Shown here one piece after another: positions 23,464 to 36,089 of a DNA stretch of 64,000 bases. The notes under the pieces were generated by a model. That model ran no database searches and was not told the DNA's origin. It worked only from the letters and a program-made list of their open reading frames with translations. Source of the DNA: Erythrophleum ivorense (taxonomy: Eukaryota; Streptophyta; Magnoliopsida; Fabales; Fabaceae); contig JAIUCV010000345.1 of assembly GCA_026724425.1 (NCBI GenBank), positions 434,001 through 498,000 of the forward strand, given 5' to 3'. Position 1 is the first letter of the stretch. Every line of letters starts with the position of its first letter. The translations under genes were made by a program, and so were the position numbers.

Positions 23464-26400
23464 TTGTAATAACCAATTTTTTTAAAAAATTGAACTAAAC
23501 CCGATAAATTAATATTGAAATACCATAAAACAAAGAAAATTAAGCCTAAATAAGATTAGAATGTTAATTAGAATATCTTAAAATGTAGTTTAGAATCTAA
23601 GGTTAGCATGGAACCAGAGCTAAAAAGACCAAACGGAGAGCTATAGAGGCCAGTGGCAAAACTATAATTTTAGATAACTTTTTGAAAGCTTTAACGAGAG
23701 ATCTTTAAATGGGAAAATTAAGTTTTCTGATATTTTTAGAAGCCCTAAAAATCATAAAAACCTCTAGAAGGGTCAAAATCCCTTTGGTGTGTATTTTAGA
23801 GTGGCAGTTAACTAAAACTTTGATCGAATAGTTCGGTAAGGTTTTAAATCCAATTTAAATGAAACCAAATGTATTTTATAAATTAGAGGACTTAAATTTT
23901 ATGATAGAAAAGACAATTCTAAAAAAAGAGTTGAAATGAGCCCAAATAAAAAAAATCAAAATGAGAGACTAAATTAAAATTTTAAAAAATATTATAATTG
24001 AGCCCTCTTACTTCTTATATCACGTCCCACCCTTCCCCATCACCCTAACCAACTTTCCTCTTGTCCAAAATAGATTTAAGGGCAACTTTAAGAGGCGAAC
24101 AAGAAAAGGGAGCAAGGGCAAGGAAATTAAGGCTTGAAAGTGTAAAAATTCACCAATTTTTCATGCTTCTTCCTTTACTAAACTTCTCCTCATCTTTCTG
24201 CTCTCTCTTCTCATGGTTTTGCTGTTTTAATTAGACATGTTTTGTAACTGGTTCAGTAGAGGAGAGGGAGAGTTTAAAGGAAAGCTTGGAAGCTTGTGAA
24301 AGCTCTCTTAAAGCTTTAATAAGGTAAGAAACTATGGCCCAAAGTGCTTCTTCTTGACTTCTCCTTGTACTTATGTTTTGGCCAAACCTAGCACCATATG
24401 TAAGAAGTTTGATTTCGATCCAAACCTGATAGGAATTAAGGTTTTAAAGCATGAGGAATCATATGAAATAATTAGGATTAAAAAATAATCTATAGATAAT
24501 GTTATGAAAATTAAGATTTTGGTTACACTTAGGGATTTATAAAACTTTCTAATGGTAATTTAAATTATCTAAGAGTATGTTTGAGTTCATAATAGGTTTA
24601 GAAAGCTTTACAAGTGGCAAATTTCTTAGAAACATTAACAAAACTCCATGGGTTCTTATCTTGAGTATAGTCTCGGCCAAGAAGGGATTCACACACCTAA
24701 AGAGACTTTTCCTTGATTCCAATGATAGAAATTTTTTAGAAATGAATAATATACACCAAAGGAACCATTGGTTTGAATTTAGAAACCATATCTTGAAAGG
24801 TAGAAGTTTAAGTTCCTTTTAAGCATAAAGAAGCAACTTAATATTTAGCTCCTTGAAATGAGTTTGTGATGACTCTAATGAATTTAAATGGAGTCATGAG
24901 ACTTAAAATGAGTAAGAAATTAGATCTAAGATGATGAATTATATGGGTTGCTTCATTATGCCCTTGTATAGAACCATATGCATGTCATAAGCTAAAAGTA
25001 GCTTTGTGTAGGCTTTATGTAAGGCTAGAAATGGTTCCAATAATGTATTTATGTCTTGTTTGATATGTCTAGGCCAAGCAAAACAAACCTCCTCCAAGTG
25101 TGTGTGTGTGTGAGACCAAACCAAGAACCTAAAGGAATTAAAGAAAAGTTATACTTATTGATCTAAGGTAACTTTTCATCCATTCTTATATGCATTTCTT
25201 GGTTGTTTGATTATCATTAAATACTTGTATATATGTTTGAATCATGAAATATGTCTATAACTATTGGTTTGATACTATGGTACCATTATGTTTCTTGAAT
25301 TGTGTTTGGAATGTGAAATTGCTATTTATGGGTGAGGTTGTGCCAAAAGTCCCTTGAATTTAATGAGGTGAAGCCAAAAATCCCTATAAATGGATGAAAC
25401 AAAGCCAAAAGTCTTAAGAATGAGTGAAACTAAATTAAAAGTCCCTAGAAAGTGTATGAGACTAATCCAAAAGTTCCAAATAATATGGTAAGATTAGACC
25501 AAAAGTCCCTAGAGCTTGATTTTGATCTTGGTATGCTTATGTGATCTTGAAAACTTATTATATTTAGTTCTTAGAAGCATTTGATGCATGCTTGTATTCT
25601 TTAACATTATAACATGCCATATATGCTTACTTGAAAGGGTGAATGAGCTATTGCGATTTTTTTAATCTCACTCTCTCCCACTTTTTATCTAATCTTGTCT
25701 AGGTAAAGCTTATGGAACCAATAATGGAGGCCAAGAAGTGTAAATTGTATTACTTTGACAATAGAATAGATTTTGATATAATTTAATGCCAAAGTATATA
25801 TGTATAAATTATTTATGAGATGTAAACCTTTGCTTATTTATAAAAGTATATGAATATATTGTATATAATAGATATGGAGCCAAATGTATAGAAATGTAAG
25901 ATTTTGACATTCTTAAGCCATGGTATGCATTTGTATATGAATAAGTGAGATGGTGAATTTATGTTCCGTGATGAATTAGACCTATTATGATGCTTTGATA
26001 TGCTATGTTTGAGCTTTTGCATGCACTCAAATGGTCATGGCTCATGTAGTAAGTCATTTTGGACCATTTGATGCTATCTTGACGCTATTTTGGGCTATAT
26101 TCTTCTCCTAAACCAAAACCAAACCAAATAGACGAATTTGGGTATGAAATTTGGTAGGAATATATATCTCATCTAGAAATTTTCACAAAGTTAAAAAACA
26201 CAATTTTTGGAGCTCTAAATAATTTTTTATAATTTTTTAAAGTTAGCCAAATTATACAAAAATTATTAGTGTATTATTTATTTAGTTAGTTTGATTTTTG
26301 GTATCGTTGAGGGACAAATGAAGTCCAATACTGATAAAATTTTACAAAAATATAGTTGACATCATAAGCTTTTCATATCCATTGAGATCACCCAATTTGA

Positions 26401-26700
26401 AGTTCTGTAAAGTGATATATGAATTTTCAAAGTTGCATGTCTACTATAAGGCGAAAACCAGACCTACCTATGGTTCCATTGAGATTTTATAAGCCAAATG
26501 ATATTGTTTTAATTTGAAAATTTTCAAATAGTTAGATGACGTCCTGAGATTTCCAGAAAGTTCTAATTTGCATGATTTAAAATTTTCTAACTTAAGTTAT
26601 GAATTTTCAAAGATTGGATCAAATTATGAAACCATAGGAAAAATTGAAATGTAATGCTATCTTGAAATGTATGCCTCAAATCCAAAATCCTTGCTTTAAA
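23464..26700 (+). repeat. Degenerate LTR-like repeat, copy 2
   Basis: The segment starts TGTAATAACC. A block at about 23720-23930 (RAAGCCCTAAAAATCATAAA, then ACTTTGATCGAATAGTTCGG, then a TTATGATAGAAAAGA-like stretch) aligns with 63830-64000 at the right edge of the window. A leader-like, C/T-rich tract lies at 24160-24230, followed by a GGTAAG donor-like motif at about 24322. The interior has no protein domain; the frame at 24577-24822 is unassigned. The end is uncertain. Confidence 0.4.
25331..25514 (+). repeat. About 31-bp minisatellite with AAAAGTCCC core
   Basis: Six diverged tandem units follow the pattern TGAGtGAAACTAAGCCAAAA then GTCCCTAGAA, spaced 29-32 bp. The unit lies inside the LTR-like repeat copy 2. 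Confidence 0.8.
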
Positions 26701-27102
26701 TTGTGATGTTTCTATATGAATAGGTGTATTAAGGATCAAAGATGAAGTTGGTAAGCCCAAATGGTTTATTTAACCAAAAATAAATTAATTTGACTTGTAA
26801 TAACGATACTTTCTATTGTTAAAAGTAATTATTTTATGAAAATTGATACTTTTAGCTATTTGTGCCATAATTAGTACTATATGAATATGGTATTACAAAT
26901 ATTAACAAATAATGAGAAAATCAGTTAATAGAAGTGTTAACCTGAAACTTGTAAGGAGGAGTCCTGAAAATTAGAGAAGTATCTTTTAATTTTTCTATGA
27001 ATTAATTTTGAAGAGATGTCATTATACTTTTTGAGAATAAAGGGTTTTCTATATATATGTATATATGTGTCAAATTAAAAAATCACGAACTTAACATTAA
27101 TT
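26700..27102. other. Left flank of the copia element
   Basis: A+T-rich and non-coding. It includes a block shared with about 18220. It ends in TAATT, the left copia target duplication (27098-27102). Confidence 0.5.
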
Positions 27103-27524
27103 TGTGAGACATTGCATGCAGGTGGTTGCATATCTAAATCCATGTTGCACATTTGAACATGGTTAGCCACATTTACTTGTAATGGCTCTATTATAGTCTG
27201 AAAATTATGGGTTTCGTGGATTTTAGAATGTGACTATCCCACGTCTGAGAACGTTGCGTTTTCTACAGTATTGTGATGGAAATTGCCATTGGAACTTTGC
27301 CTATATATATAGGGGTCTCCAAGCTTAGTTAGCACACACATCTGGATAGAATACCATTACCTAGTGATAACCAGAGCTTGGAAGCATCTCATATATCTTT
27401 ACACTCATAAAATTTTCATCAAAAAATTAGAGCACAAAACCAATGGCTAGAAGTAACATTTCATCCTATTTCTTTTTAGTTTGGATATTATAAATGTCAT
27501 TTTGCATATCTGTAAATGCTAACA
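27103..27524 (+). repeat. Copia 5' LTR
   Basis: The LTR runs from TGTGAGACATTG to GCTAACA, with a TATATATATAGG promoter-like box near 27302-27315. It aligns along its whole length with 33370-33792. Confidence 0.88.
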
Positions 27525-27857
27525 GTTGGTATTAGGGTCTGAAAAATGCCTCTACCTTGCTAAATTTTTGAGCTCAAACTTACCTTCATTCTACTCAATT
27601 TAGGTTGGTTTTTAGAGCTACATTTTCATCATTTTGATATCATAAAATTGATTCTCATGAAATTCTGATAAAAATGGATTCTTGAACCTCCCAAAAGGGA
27701 GTATAGAAATGCAAAAAATGAGTAGGTTGAATTTTAGATTTGAAACGAGTCATAATTGGGTCGAGTAGACCTAGTTGGAGGTCAATGACGAATTGCACAA
27801 CACGTCACTTTGATGCTTCATCAAACGACATGTCGTTTTGGGATTGGCATTGTTCAC

Positions 27858-27950
27858 AAAATGGCTACAATAGCATATGGTGGGATTTGAACCCAAGCCT
27901 TTTCAATATCAATGTGAAACATTACCACTTTAGCCATGCTTTGTTGTTGT
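27858..27950 (-). repeat. tRNA-like segment in the copia leader (possible SINE)
   Basis: On the minus strand TGGCTAAAGTGGTAATG (A-box-like) is followed about 30 bp later by GGGTTCAAATCCC (B-box). This is a good pol III-type pair. It lies between the copia primer site and gag, where a tRNA-like sequence is not expected. Confidence 0.5.
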
Positions 27951-28028
27951 TATGTTTATGCAACATTTAATATATATCAATATCTGGGTTCATGTCACCG
28001 ATAATATATGAGTTTTCTTTCCATGGTT

Positions 28029-28056
28029 TATAGACATATATATATATATATATATT
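28029..28056 (+). repeat. (TA)n microsatellite
   Basis: A TA run inside the copia leader region. Confidence 0.75.
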
Positions 28057-29054
28057 AATTTCTGGTATAATATTTTTTTTGGGTCATTCGAGCCCAAATT
28101 TAAAAACCTTTTAGCATTTTTTTTAATAAATAATATATTGGGCTTAACTTTTGGATAATTTTTGGATAAAATCTTTTGTAGGCCAAAATTATTATTTTGT
28201 GTGTGATTTTTTTAAAAAAAAATTGAACAAAAATATTTTATTGGCCAATGTTTAATTAAAATTTGATAATAATTTATTTTGTTAGTCATTTATTTTGTTC
28301 AAAATTACTAAGCGTATTTTAACTTATCCAAAATTTGGGCAAAATTATTATGGAAAAACTTAAATTAATTTTTGACAATATCTAGTTATTTATTTGTCAA
28401 AAATTATTGTGAAATTATTTTTGCACCTTTAAATTTTCCTAAATCTTAGAAAATTATCTATTTTAGGTAATTTTGGCATATTTAAGAATACAAATTTATT
28501 TATGGTGTCATTTAAATTATGTCTAATTTTTGTTAATTAATTTTAGGCAATATATATGGCACATTTAGATTAATTTAAAAAGAGAATATTAATTAATTAA
28601 TTTAGTCACATTTTGTTGATTAATTATTCAAATTCTCATTATGTAACACTTGTTTATATATTATGTTAAGTTATATTCAAGCATGTAATTTTATTTAGAT
28701 GTCATATGAGTTGTGTAATTTTAATTATTTTAAAATTATATAATAAGTGTTATAATCACATAAAAAGATGATATCAAATTATAATTAATCATATTTAATA
28801 TGATAATCATTATCTTATAAAAATATTATCATATTTCATATGATTAATTAGGATAGAATAATAAATTTTTTCTCTTCTTGATTTGCCCGCAGGGATTAAG
28901 AAAAAAAAATCATTTGCTAGTTTTATCATTAGTGTATGAGTCTAATTAAATAAAACTTAGTTCACAAGTAGTTTTATTTATTATTAGGCTTATAGTTTGA
29001 ATTGAAATGTCATTTAAAATATTCATTTATCTTAAATTATTGACCTAGTATGTA

Positions 29055-29830
29055 ATTTGTTTAGCTTTTCAACCTTTTAATATCTCCGATTTTCAAGCTT
29101 TTAAATTAACTAGAGATAATTATAATATTTGGAAGGAAAAAATATTTCTCCAATCAGGATGGATGAACATTGATGATGCAATCAAAAAGAATAAACTTCC
29201 TAAACCCAAGGACACTAGTAGTACATCAGTTGTAAATCTTTATAAACACTGGGAGCGATCTAATCGCCTTAGTATGATATACATTAAGACTAAAATATAA
29301 GCTAGTATTTGTAGGTCTATAAAAGAAGATTAAAACATTCAAAGTTTGCTCAAGGCTATTGATGAACAATTCGAATCCTCAGACAAGGCTTTGGTAAGCA
29401 CCTTAATAACAAAGTTATCATTCATGAAATTCACTAACATAAGAGGTGTGTGAGAGCATATCATAAAAATGAGGGATATAGTAACTCAATTGAAAACACT
29501 TAAGGTTTAGATGTCAGAATCTTTCCATGTGCACTACATCTTAAATTCTCTACTACATTAATATGGACATTTTAAAATCTCCTACAACACATATATGGAG
29601 AAATGATTAATTAATGAACTTCTAACCATGTGCATACAAGAAAAAGAAAGGCTTATAACAGAGATAGGTGAAAATGCACATATAGTAACACAAGGAAAGA
29701 AGAAAAAAAAGGTCAAGACAAAAGGGAAAGGCAAGGTCCCATCCTTAAGAACATTAAGAAAGAGTCTAGGTGTTTCTTTTGCAAAAAGAAAGAACTTATA
29801 AAGTCAGATTGTGTCAAATTCAAGGTTTAA
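29055..29830 (+). pseudogene. Copia gag remnant
   Basis: The recognisable gag layout is FQAFKLTRDNYNIWKEKIFL near 29090-29150, then an LLKAIDEQFESSDKALVSTL block, then a lysine-rich stretch. A zinc knuckle is present as CFFCKKKELIKSDC near 29770-29812, with its histidine replaced. Gag forms the particle that packages element RNA. Stops interrupt it at least five times. Confidence 0.75.
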
Positions 29831-29879
29831 CTTCAAAAGAAAAATAACTCAATCTCATATTTTTGTTATGAATTTAAAA

Positions 29880-30260
29880 TGGTAGATGCTAATAATAACA
29901 CATGGTGGATTAATTCTGACTCAACAATTCATATCTTTAATACTTTGCAAGATTTTTTAAACCAAAGGAAGCTGGTGGGCAGTACGTAGTGAGTATTACA
30001 TCTATTTAGGAAATAAAATAGGCTCAACTGTTGAAGCCATAAGAACATGCAGATTAATTCTTGATTCTGGTATTATTTTTGAATTTGGAGAATGCATTTT
30101 ATGTACTAAGTTTCTTTATAAATTTGATTTTTGTTTGCAAACTTGTACTATTAGGATATTGCTTTGAATTTTCAAGTAATGGATTTAAATTATTTTATAA
30201 ATCTAATATTGTTAGCAATGGTACACTTTGTGATGGTCTATTCCAAATTTAATTACGAGA
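29880..30260 (+). pseudogene. Copia protease remnant
   Basis: The block WWINSDSTIHIFNTLQDFLN corresponds to the WxxDSGAxxH active site of copia aspartic proteases. Here the catalytic Asp is Asn and the Gly is Asp. It is followed by NQRKLVGS and a hydrophobic strand region, then an open piece at 30061-30252 in another frame. Confidence 0.7.
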
Positions 30261-30369
30261 TAATAACCTTTATGACTCAATACATATTTCTAGTTTTATA
30301 AGTATTAAAATACATGTTATTAATAAAGATTCCTTTATGTTATGACACTATAAGCTTGGTCATATCTTA

Positions 30370-31240
30370 ATAGAGAGAGTGAAAAGATCAGTAAAAGATA
30401 GAGTACTTAATACTTTTGACTTTACTAATTTTAGCACTTGTGTAAACTGCATCTAGGGAAAGTAGATTAATAGGACCAAGAGAAGTGTTAAAGGGAGTTC
30501 TAGCATATTAGAAATTATACATATGGATATTTGTAGTCCAAATTTATACTCTAATAGTAAAAAATATTTCATTGCCTTTATTGATGATTACTTATGATAT
30601 ATGTATCTTTATTTGGTTAATAATAAGAATGAGGCATTAAATGTCTTTAAGATATTTAAGGCAAAAGTAAAGAAATAATGTAGTACATAAATCAAAATAG
30701 TGAGATCAAATAGATGTGGTAAGTATTATGATAAATATACTAAAGATGGATAAGTACTAGGTCCATTTATTAGATTTCTTCAAGAACATAGAATTGTTGC
30801 CCAATACACTATGCCTAAGTTACTTGATTAAAATGGTATAGTTGAAAGAAGAAATCAAACATTATTGGACATGGTGAAGAGTATGTTGGCTAACTCTAAA
30901 CTTCCTAAATCTTTATGGACTGAAGCCTTTAAAATTATTGTGTATATTCTTAATCAGATTCCAATCAAGGTTGTTGAAAAGATGCTATTTGAGTTATTAA
31001 AGAGTTGAAAATCGAGTTTAAGACATACGCACATTTGGGGATGCTCATATGAGGTTAGGATTTACAATTCACAAGAGAAGAAGTTAGATCCTAAGACTAT
31101 TAGTGGCTATTTCATTAGGTTTACTGAAAGGTTTAAAGGAAACAAATTTTATTATCCATCTTACAGCATTAGGATTGTGGAATTAAGGAATGTAAAATTT
31201 TTTAAGAATAACTTGATTAGTGGGAGTAATCAAACTCAGA
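30370..31240 (+). pseudogene. Copia integrase remnant
   Basis: The blocks are TKRSVKGSSSILEIIHMDIC, then KYFIAFIDDYL (first catalytic Asp region), then NGIVERRNQTLLDMVKSMLA (glutamate region, an E-R-N-TLL pattern), then LWTEAFKI. The position before reverse transcriptase defines the Ty1/copia order. Several TAG/TAA stops interrupt it. Confidence 0.8.
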
Positions 31241-31529
31241 ACTTAGGTTCTGAAAATGATGAGTCTGATATTTAAACTCCTACATCAAATTATAGATTGA
31301 TTGTGATCCATGCCCCTTAAGTCCAAACGGCATTGAACAACCAATCATTCAGGATCCATAGCCTATTGACCATGACTAAGTTGATCAGATTGATGAATAG
31401 CCTCTAGGGACTTTTGAACAACATGCTTGCTAAGAGAATGTTAAGTCAACATTAAGAAGATCAACTAGAATGAGGAGGTTAACAATCCCTACTGATTATG
31501 TTGTGTACTTACAAGAATCTGATTACAAT

Positions 31530-32400
31530 ATAAAAGCTGTGAACGATCCTAAAATGGGGAATTAGATAGATTCCATGGTGTCTAATAGAGTTTGGGACCT
31601 TATCAAGTTGCCTAATGGCTCTAAGGCCATTGGATGCAAATGGGCCTATAAGGCGAAAAGAGACTCATTAGGCAATGCTGAGAGATATAAAGTGAGACTT
31701 GTGACTAAGGAATTCACTCAAAGAAAGGAATTGATTACATGGAGACTTTTTCTTCTATATCTAAAAAAGATTTCCTCTATATAATAATGGCATTAGTTGC
31801 CCATTTTGACTTATAGCTGCATTAGATGGATGTGAAGATGGCCTTCCTTCATGGGGAATTAGAGGATAGGGTATATATAAAATAACCTGAAGGATTCTCC
31901 TCTAGTGCCGATAAAAATTTGTTGTGCAAGCTTAAGAAATTCATATATGGATTAAAATAAGCCTCCTGCTAATGGTACTTAAAACTTAATAATGTTATCT
32001 CCTCATATGGATTAGTGGAAAATGTCATAGATCAGTGCATATACCAAAAGGTCAGTGGGAGTAAAGTCTATTTCCTTGTGTTGTATATGGATGACATATT
32101 ACTTGCAACCAACAATAAAGCATTGTTATATGAGATGAAATAGTTTTTCTCTAAGAATTTTAATATAAAGGATACGAGTGAGACTTCTTATGTCATTGGT
32201 ATAAAGATCCATAGAGACAGAACTCAATATATTTTGGGTCTGTCATAAGAAACCTATATCAATAAAGTTTTGGAGAGATTTTGGATGAAAGATTATTCAC
32301 CAAGTATAACACCCATTGTAAAGGATGACAGGTTCAATTTGAACTAATGCCTGAAGAATGATTTAGATTGAAAATAGATACATAATATTTCGTATGCTTC
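31530..32400 (+). pseudogene. Copia reverse transcriptase remnant
   Basis: A 69-codon open stretch (31575-31784) contains IGCKWAYKAKRDSLG, the standard start of the copia RT domain. It is followed by LDVKMAFLHGELEDRVYIK and KKFIYGLK. The catalytic YMDD box is intact at 32084-32095 within LYMDDILLATNN. Stops at CAA-like positions flank these blocks. Confidence 0.88.
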
Positions 32401-32649
32401 TGCTATCAAAAGCCTTATGTATGCTTAAGTTTGCACAAGATCTGATATTACATTTGCAGTTAGAATGTTAGGCAAATATCAGAGTAATCCAAGTATAGAT
32501 TATTAGAGAGTTACAAAGAAGCTAATGAGGTATCTTAAGGGTACCAAGACTACATGCTGATGTATAGATGGATTAAGAACTTTGAGGTAATTCGCTACTT
32601 AGATTCAAATTTTACTGGATGTGTTGATTTATGAAAATCAACATCAAAC

Positions 32650-33060
32650 TATATTTTCATGTTAGTTGGCGGAGCTGTATCTTGGAAGAGCGCAAAGTGC
32701 ACTTTGACCTCTACTTCTACCATGGGGCAAAGTTTGTTTCTTGTTTTAAGACAACTTCGTATAGTATTTAGCTTAAGGGTTTTATATCTAAGTTTAGAAT
32801 CATCGACACTATTTCTAGGCCATTAAAAATATATTGTGACAATTCAACTGCTATTTTTCTAGTTAAGAACAATAAAAGTAGAAGTTGAAGTAAGCATATC
32901 AACATTAAATACTTAGTCAGTTGAGAACGTGTCAAGAAAAATAAAATAATCATTAAACACATTAGCATTGAGTTGATGATTGCTGATCCTCTAACAAAAG
33001 ACATGCCACTAGTAATGTTTAAGGATCATACATCTAGAATGAGACTTGATTTCACTTTGT
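32650..33060 (+). pseudogene. Copia RNase H remnant
   Basis: AVSWKSAKCTLTSTSTMG (near 32667-32725) matches the copia RNase H start. YCDNSTAIFLVKNNKS and ADPLTKDMP (near 32985-33010) match its end. It is degraded by stops and a frameshift. Confidence 0.78.
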
Positions 33061-33369
33061 GATCTTGATGTATATATATTGCATATATAATTTGTAATAA
33101 AGCCTTTATTCATTTTGAGTTGTTTTCTCATTTTTATGCGTATACATTAAGCTTGAGAATAACGACATTAAAAGGACCTAGAATAAGCATATGACTTATT
33201 CATAAAGTTGAAATATAGTGAGTTAGGAAACAAAATGCATTGTGATAAAATAGAAGGTATTACTCATCTATAGAGGAATTACCGTTATAATTCATGCATT
33301 TGGTTTCAGTTAAACATACAAATTTTAAAAAGCCATTATGTATAACAATTTTTGAACCAAGTTTTAGAA

Positions 33370-33792
33370 TATGAGATGTTGCATGAATGTGGTTGCATAT
33401 CTGAACCCACGTTGCACATCTGAACGTGATAAGGCACATTTGCTTGTAACGGCTCAATTATGGTTCCAAAATTGTGGGCTTCGTGGATTTTAGAATATGA
33501 CCATCCTACTTATAAGAACGTTGTGTTTTCTATGGTAATGTGATGGAAATTGCTATTAGAACTTTGCCTACATATACAAGGATCTCCAAACTTAGTTAAC
33601 ACATACATTTAAATAAAATACCATCACCTAGTGATAACTAAAGCCTAGAAGTATCTCTTATACCTTTATACTCACAAAATTTTCATTAGAAAATCAGAGA
33701 GCACGAAAGCAATGACTAGAGGTAATATTTCATCCTATTTCTTTTGGTTTAGATATTATAAATGTCATTTTGTATAGCTATGAATGCTAACA
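33370..33792 (+). repeat. Copia 3' LTR
   Basis: The LTR runs from TATGAGATGTTG to GCTAACA. The first dinucleotide is TA, probably TG mutated. The polypurine tract before it is not clear. Confidence 0.87.
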
Positions 33793-33797
33793 TAATT

Positions 33798-33907
33798 TTC
33801 CATTGGGAAAGCTAATCTTGAATATCTTGTAATTATAGGATAAACTAATTATGCAATATTAAAAGTCATAAATTCCTTAACGTGATATATGATATATATA
33901 TACACTA

Positions 33908-33955
<48 letters not shown>

Positions 33956-34980
33956 AGAAAATTAATACCTTATAAAGTATTAAATAATTAAAATACATGT
34001 AAAATAGTTCTTGCCCATCTCAATTTATAATTTATTATACATTTGTAATCTTAATAAAAAAAAACTTTCAAAACATACTCATAAAGATCATAATATACTA
34101 ATAAAGATCATAATCTTACTGATAAGTCTAATTTTCTTGGAAAGCTAGGCATTCAACTCATCCTCCAACATAACACCTTCTTTCAAGATTTTACCAAACA
34201 GTCTTTTGCTTCCAAGATTCCCCCCATCCACATATGAATCAAGTACATGATAAAAACATTAACAATGATATGATTATTGGAAAAAAATGAAATGCAGGGA
34301 ACAAAAGAAATGTGCAAAGTCAATATCATATTAAACTAAAAAATGTCCTTAGATTGTGTTTCAAGCCCATATCCCTATTCCATCAAGTAACAAAATTTAA
34401 AACGATGCATGCATTTTATATACGTATACCTGACTATCATTATAAGAATCAATGAAAGAATATATGATATCTCTATCATAACTTATTCTTAATACATCTA
34501 ATTATTCATTCTATATTTTCGCTCCTTTATCTTAACCTTAAATAGAATTCTTTTCCTCACAAATCCATTAATCTTCTCAAGAGCATCTCTTTAGTTCATT
34601 TTTTTTAAGATACACAAAACAAATATTAGGAATAAAATGTGTGTAAAAAATATATATTACTCAATTTTATAATTTAAGAAATAAAGAATATAAACTCACA
34701 GGCAGTAAAAATTGATTTCTGTAAGGAATCACTACGACATACCTCCATGCAGTGAACATTGACTAAGAAAACATAAAAATTAGGCTTGTTTGATTTCTGT
34801 TTTCATAGTTTTTAGAGACAAAAATATTTTAGAACAATTGTTTTTAAATTTTTACATTGTAGAACAAAAAACATTGAACAACTTTAAATTGTTCTTTATT
34901 TCCATTTTTTTAATGAAATAACGTCATTTCCATAAATGACTTTTTGTAAACAAATTTATACACAATCTCAGCTAATTTTA
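33798..34980. other. Spacer with (ATT)n microsatellite
   Basis: No gene is seen. A perfect trinucleotide (TTA)n tract of about 13 units lies at 33913-33953. Confidence 0.6.
33913..33953 (+). repeat. (TTA)n microsatellite
   Basis: About thirteen uninterrupted trinucleotide units. Confidence 0.9.
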
Positions 34981-35560
34981 GGACTAAAAAATACATCTTC
35001 TCTTGCAAATAGGGGAAAATCTTTTTTTTTTTTGGGATTGTTTGGTGGCACTCCTCCATCTATATGTTTTCATTATTAAAAGAAAGAAAAAGGAAAATAA
35101 GAGTCCTGCGGGCATTAGGAACTGAATTCCACTCTGGGAAATCACATTGAGCAGCAAAATTGTTGAAGATGGGTATAGGTTTATAGATTTATGACGCTGG
35201 TAATATAGTGTGAAGGTGCCGGCACTTGGGAAAGCAGCAAAACTGAAAGATACGTCCTGCACTAAGATTTAACATATTACTGATTTTACTGATTCTCTTA
35301 CATTTACACCCATTTTCATCTTTACTAAGCTCAACTTTGGAATTGACTGAATCTTGTTCTACCCAAATCCCAAGAGGGAAAAAAATGATAGCTGGTGTCT
35401 AATTTAACATTTTAGATGGGATGGGACACACCAGGTGTTTGAAATTATGCCTGAGATGGAGGAGGATACCCAAAAAGCAAGTCATGAAATCTACGACTAT
35501 GCCATAGTCAGGTGAGTACCATTGTGGACGCGTTTTCTCTTTAGCCCGTTCCTCACTCAC
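34981..35560. other. Distal 5' block of copy B, duplicated before copy C
   Basis: The stretch aligns with about 46030-46520, for example the shared stretches around TGAATCTTGTTC, TTGAAATTATGC and CGACTATGCCATAGTCAGG. It is non-coding as far as I can see; the minus-strand frame at 34984-35262 is not kept in the other copy. After 35514 the alignment moves to about 49664, because of the insertion upstream of copy C. Confidence 0.75.
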
Positions 35561-36089
35561 AAGCAAATCATAGTATGAATTCTCTTACTTGCTATATCAT
35601 GATGACCTAAATTTTAAGCAACTAAAAATTCGTAGGAACCGAGTAGTGCATGGTCAGTTTGCAAGGAAAAAAAAAAGCACTTATTATAGTGGGGCTGTAG
35701 TAATTCTCTTCATTTGAAAAACATACTTTAAATTCAAAATTTTGACATAAGTGACACATTTCCTGATAAATTTTTATTGATTCATTATAAAGTCATTTGA
35801 TACTACTTAAGAATTTTTTCTTAAGCAAAGTGTGGATATCATTCCCTTTAACAATTTCACTATGTTTAGTTCTATGTTATTTTCTGTACTTACCTCGAAT
35901 TTATGACTCCTATCCTCCCATGCTCTTTTGATGTCTGTATAATGTGGACTTTTCAGCTGATTATTTAGAGTTGGAGAGAGACGTACGTTTAAACACCAAA
36001 ATCACCGCTCTGCTTCCATCTTCAATGCCAGACACAGAGAGTTTCCTAGAATTTCCAATCTCTTTGCCGTCCTTTAGACGGTTTAACAA

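Larger units (their letters stand above)
27103..33792 (+). mobile_element. Full-length decayed Ty1/copia retrotransposon
   Basis: LTRs of 422 and 423 bp bound the element, flanked by a perfect 5-bp duplication, TAATT (27098-27102 and 33793-33797). The primer-binding site just after the 5' LTR (TGGTATTAGGGT, 27527-27538) resembles the initiator-Met tRNA complement. The domain order gag, protease, integrase, reverse transcriptase, RNase H places it in Ty1/copia. All domains carry many stops, most explicable as CAA/CAG to TAA/TAG or TGG to TAG/TGA. The two LTRs differ at many positions, so the insertion is old. No intact long frame remains. Confidence 0.9.

Noticed and set aside
35000..35262. 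92-codon minus-strand frame upstream of copy B
   Set aside because: The frame is not conserved in the duplicated block before copy C (46030-46260).
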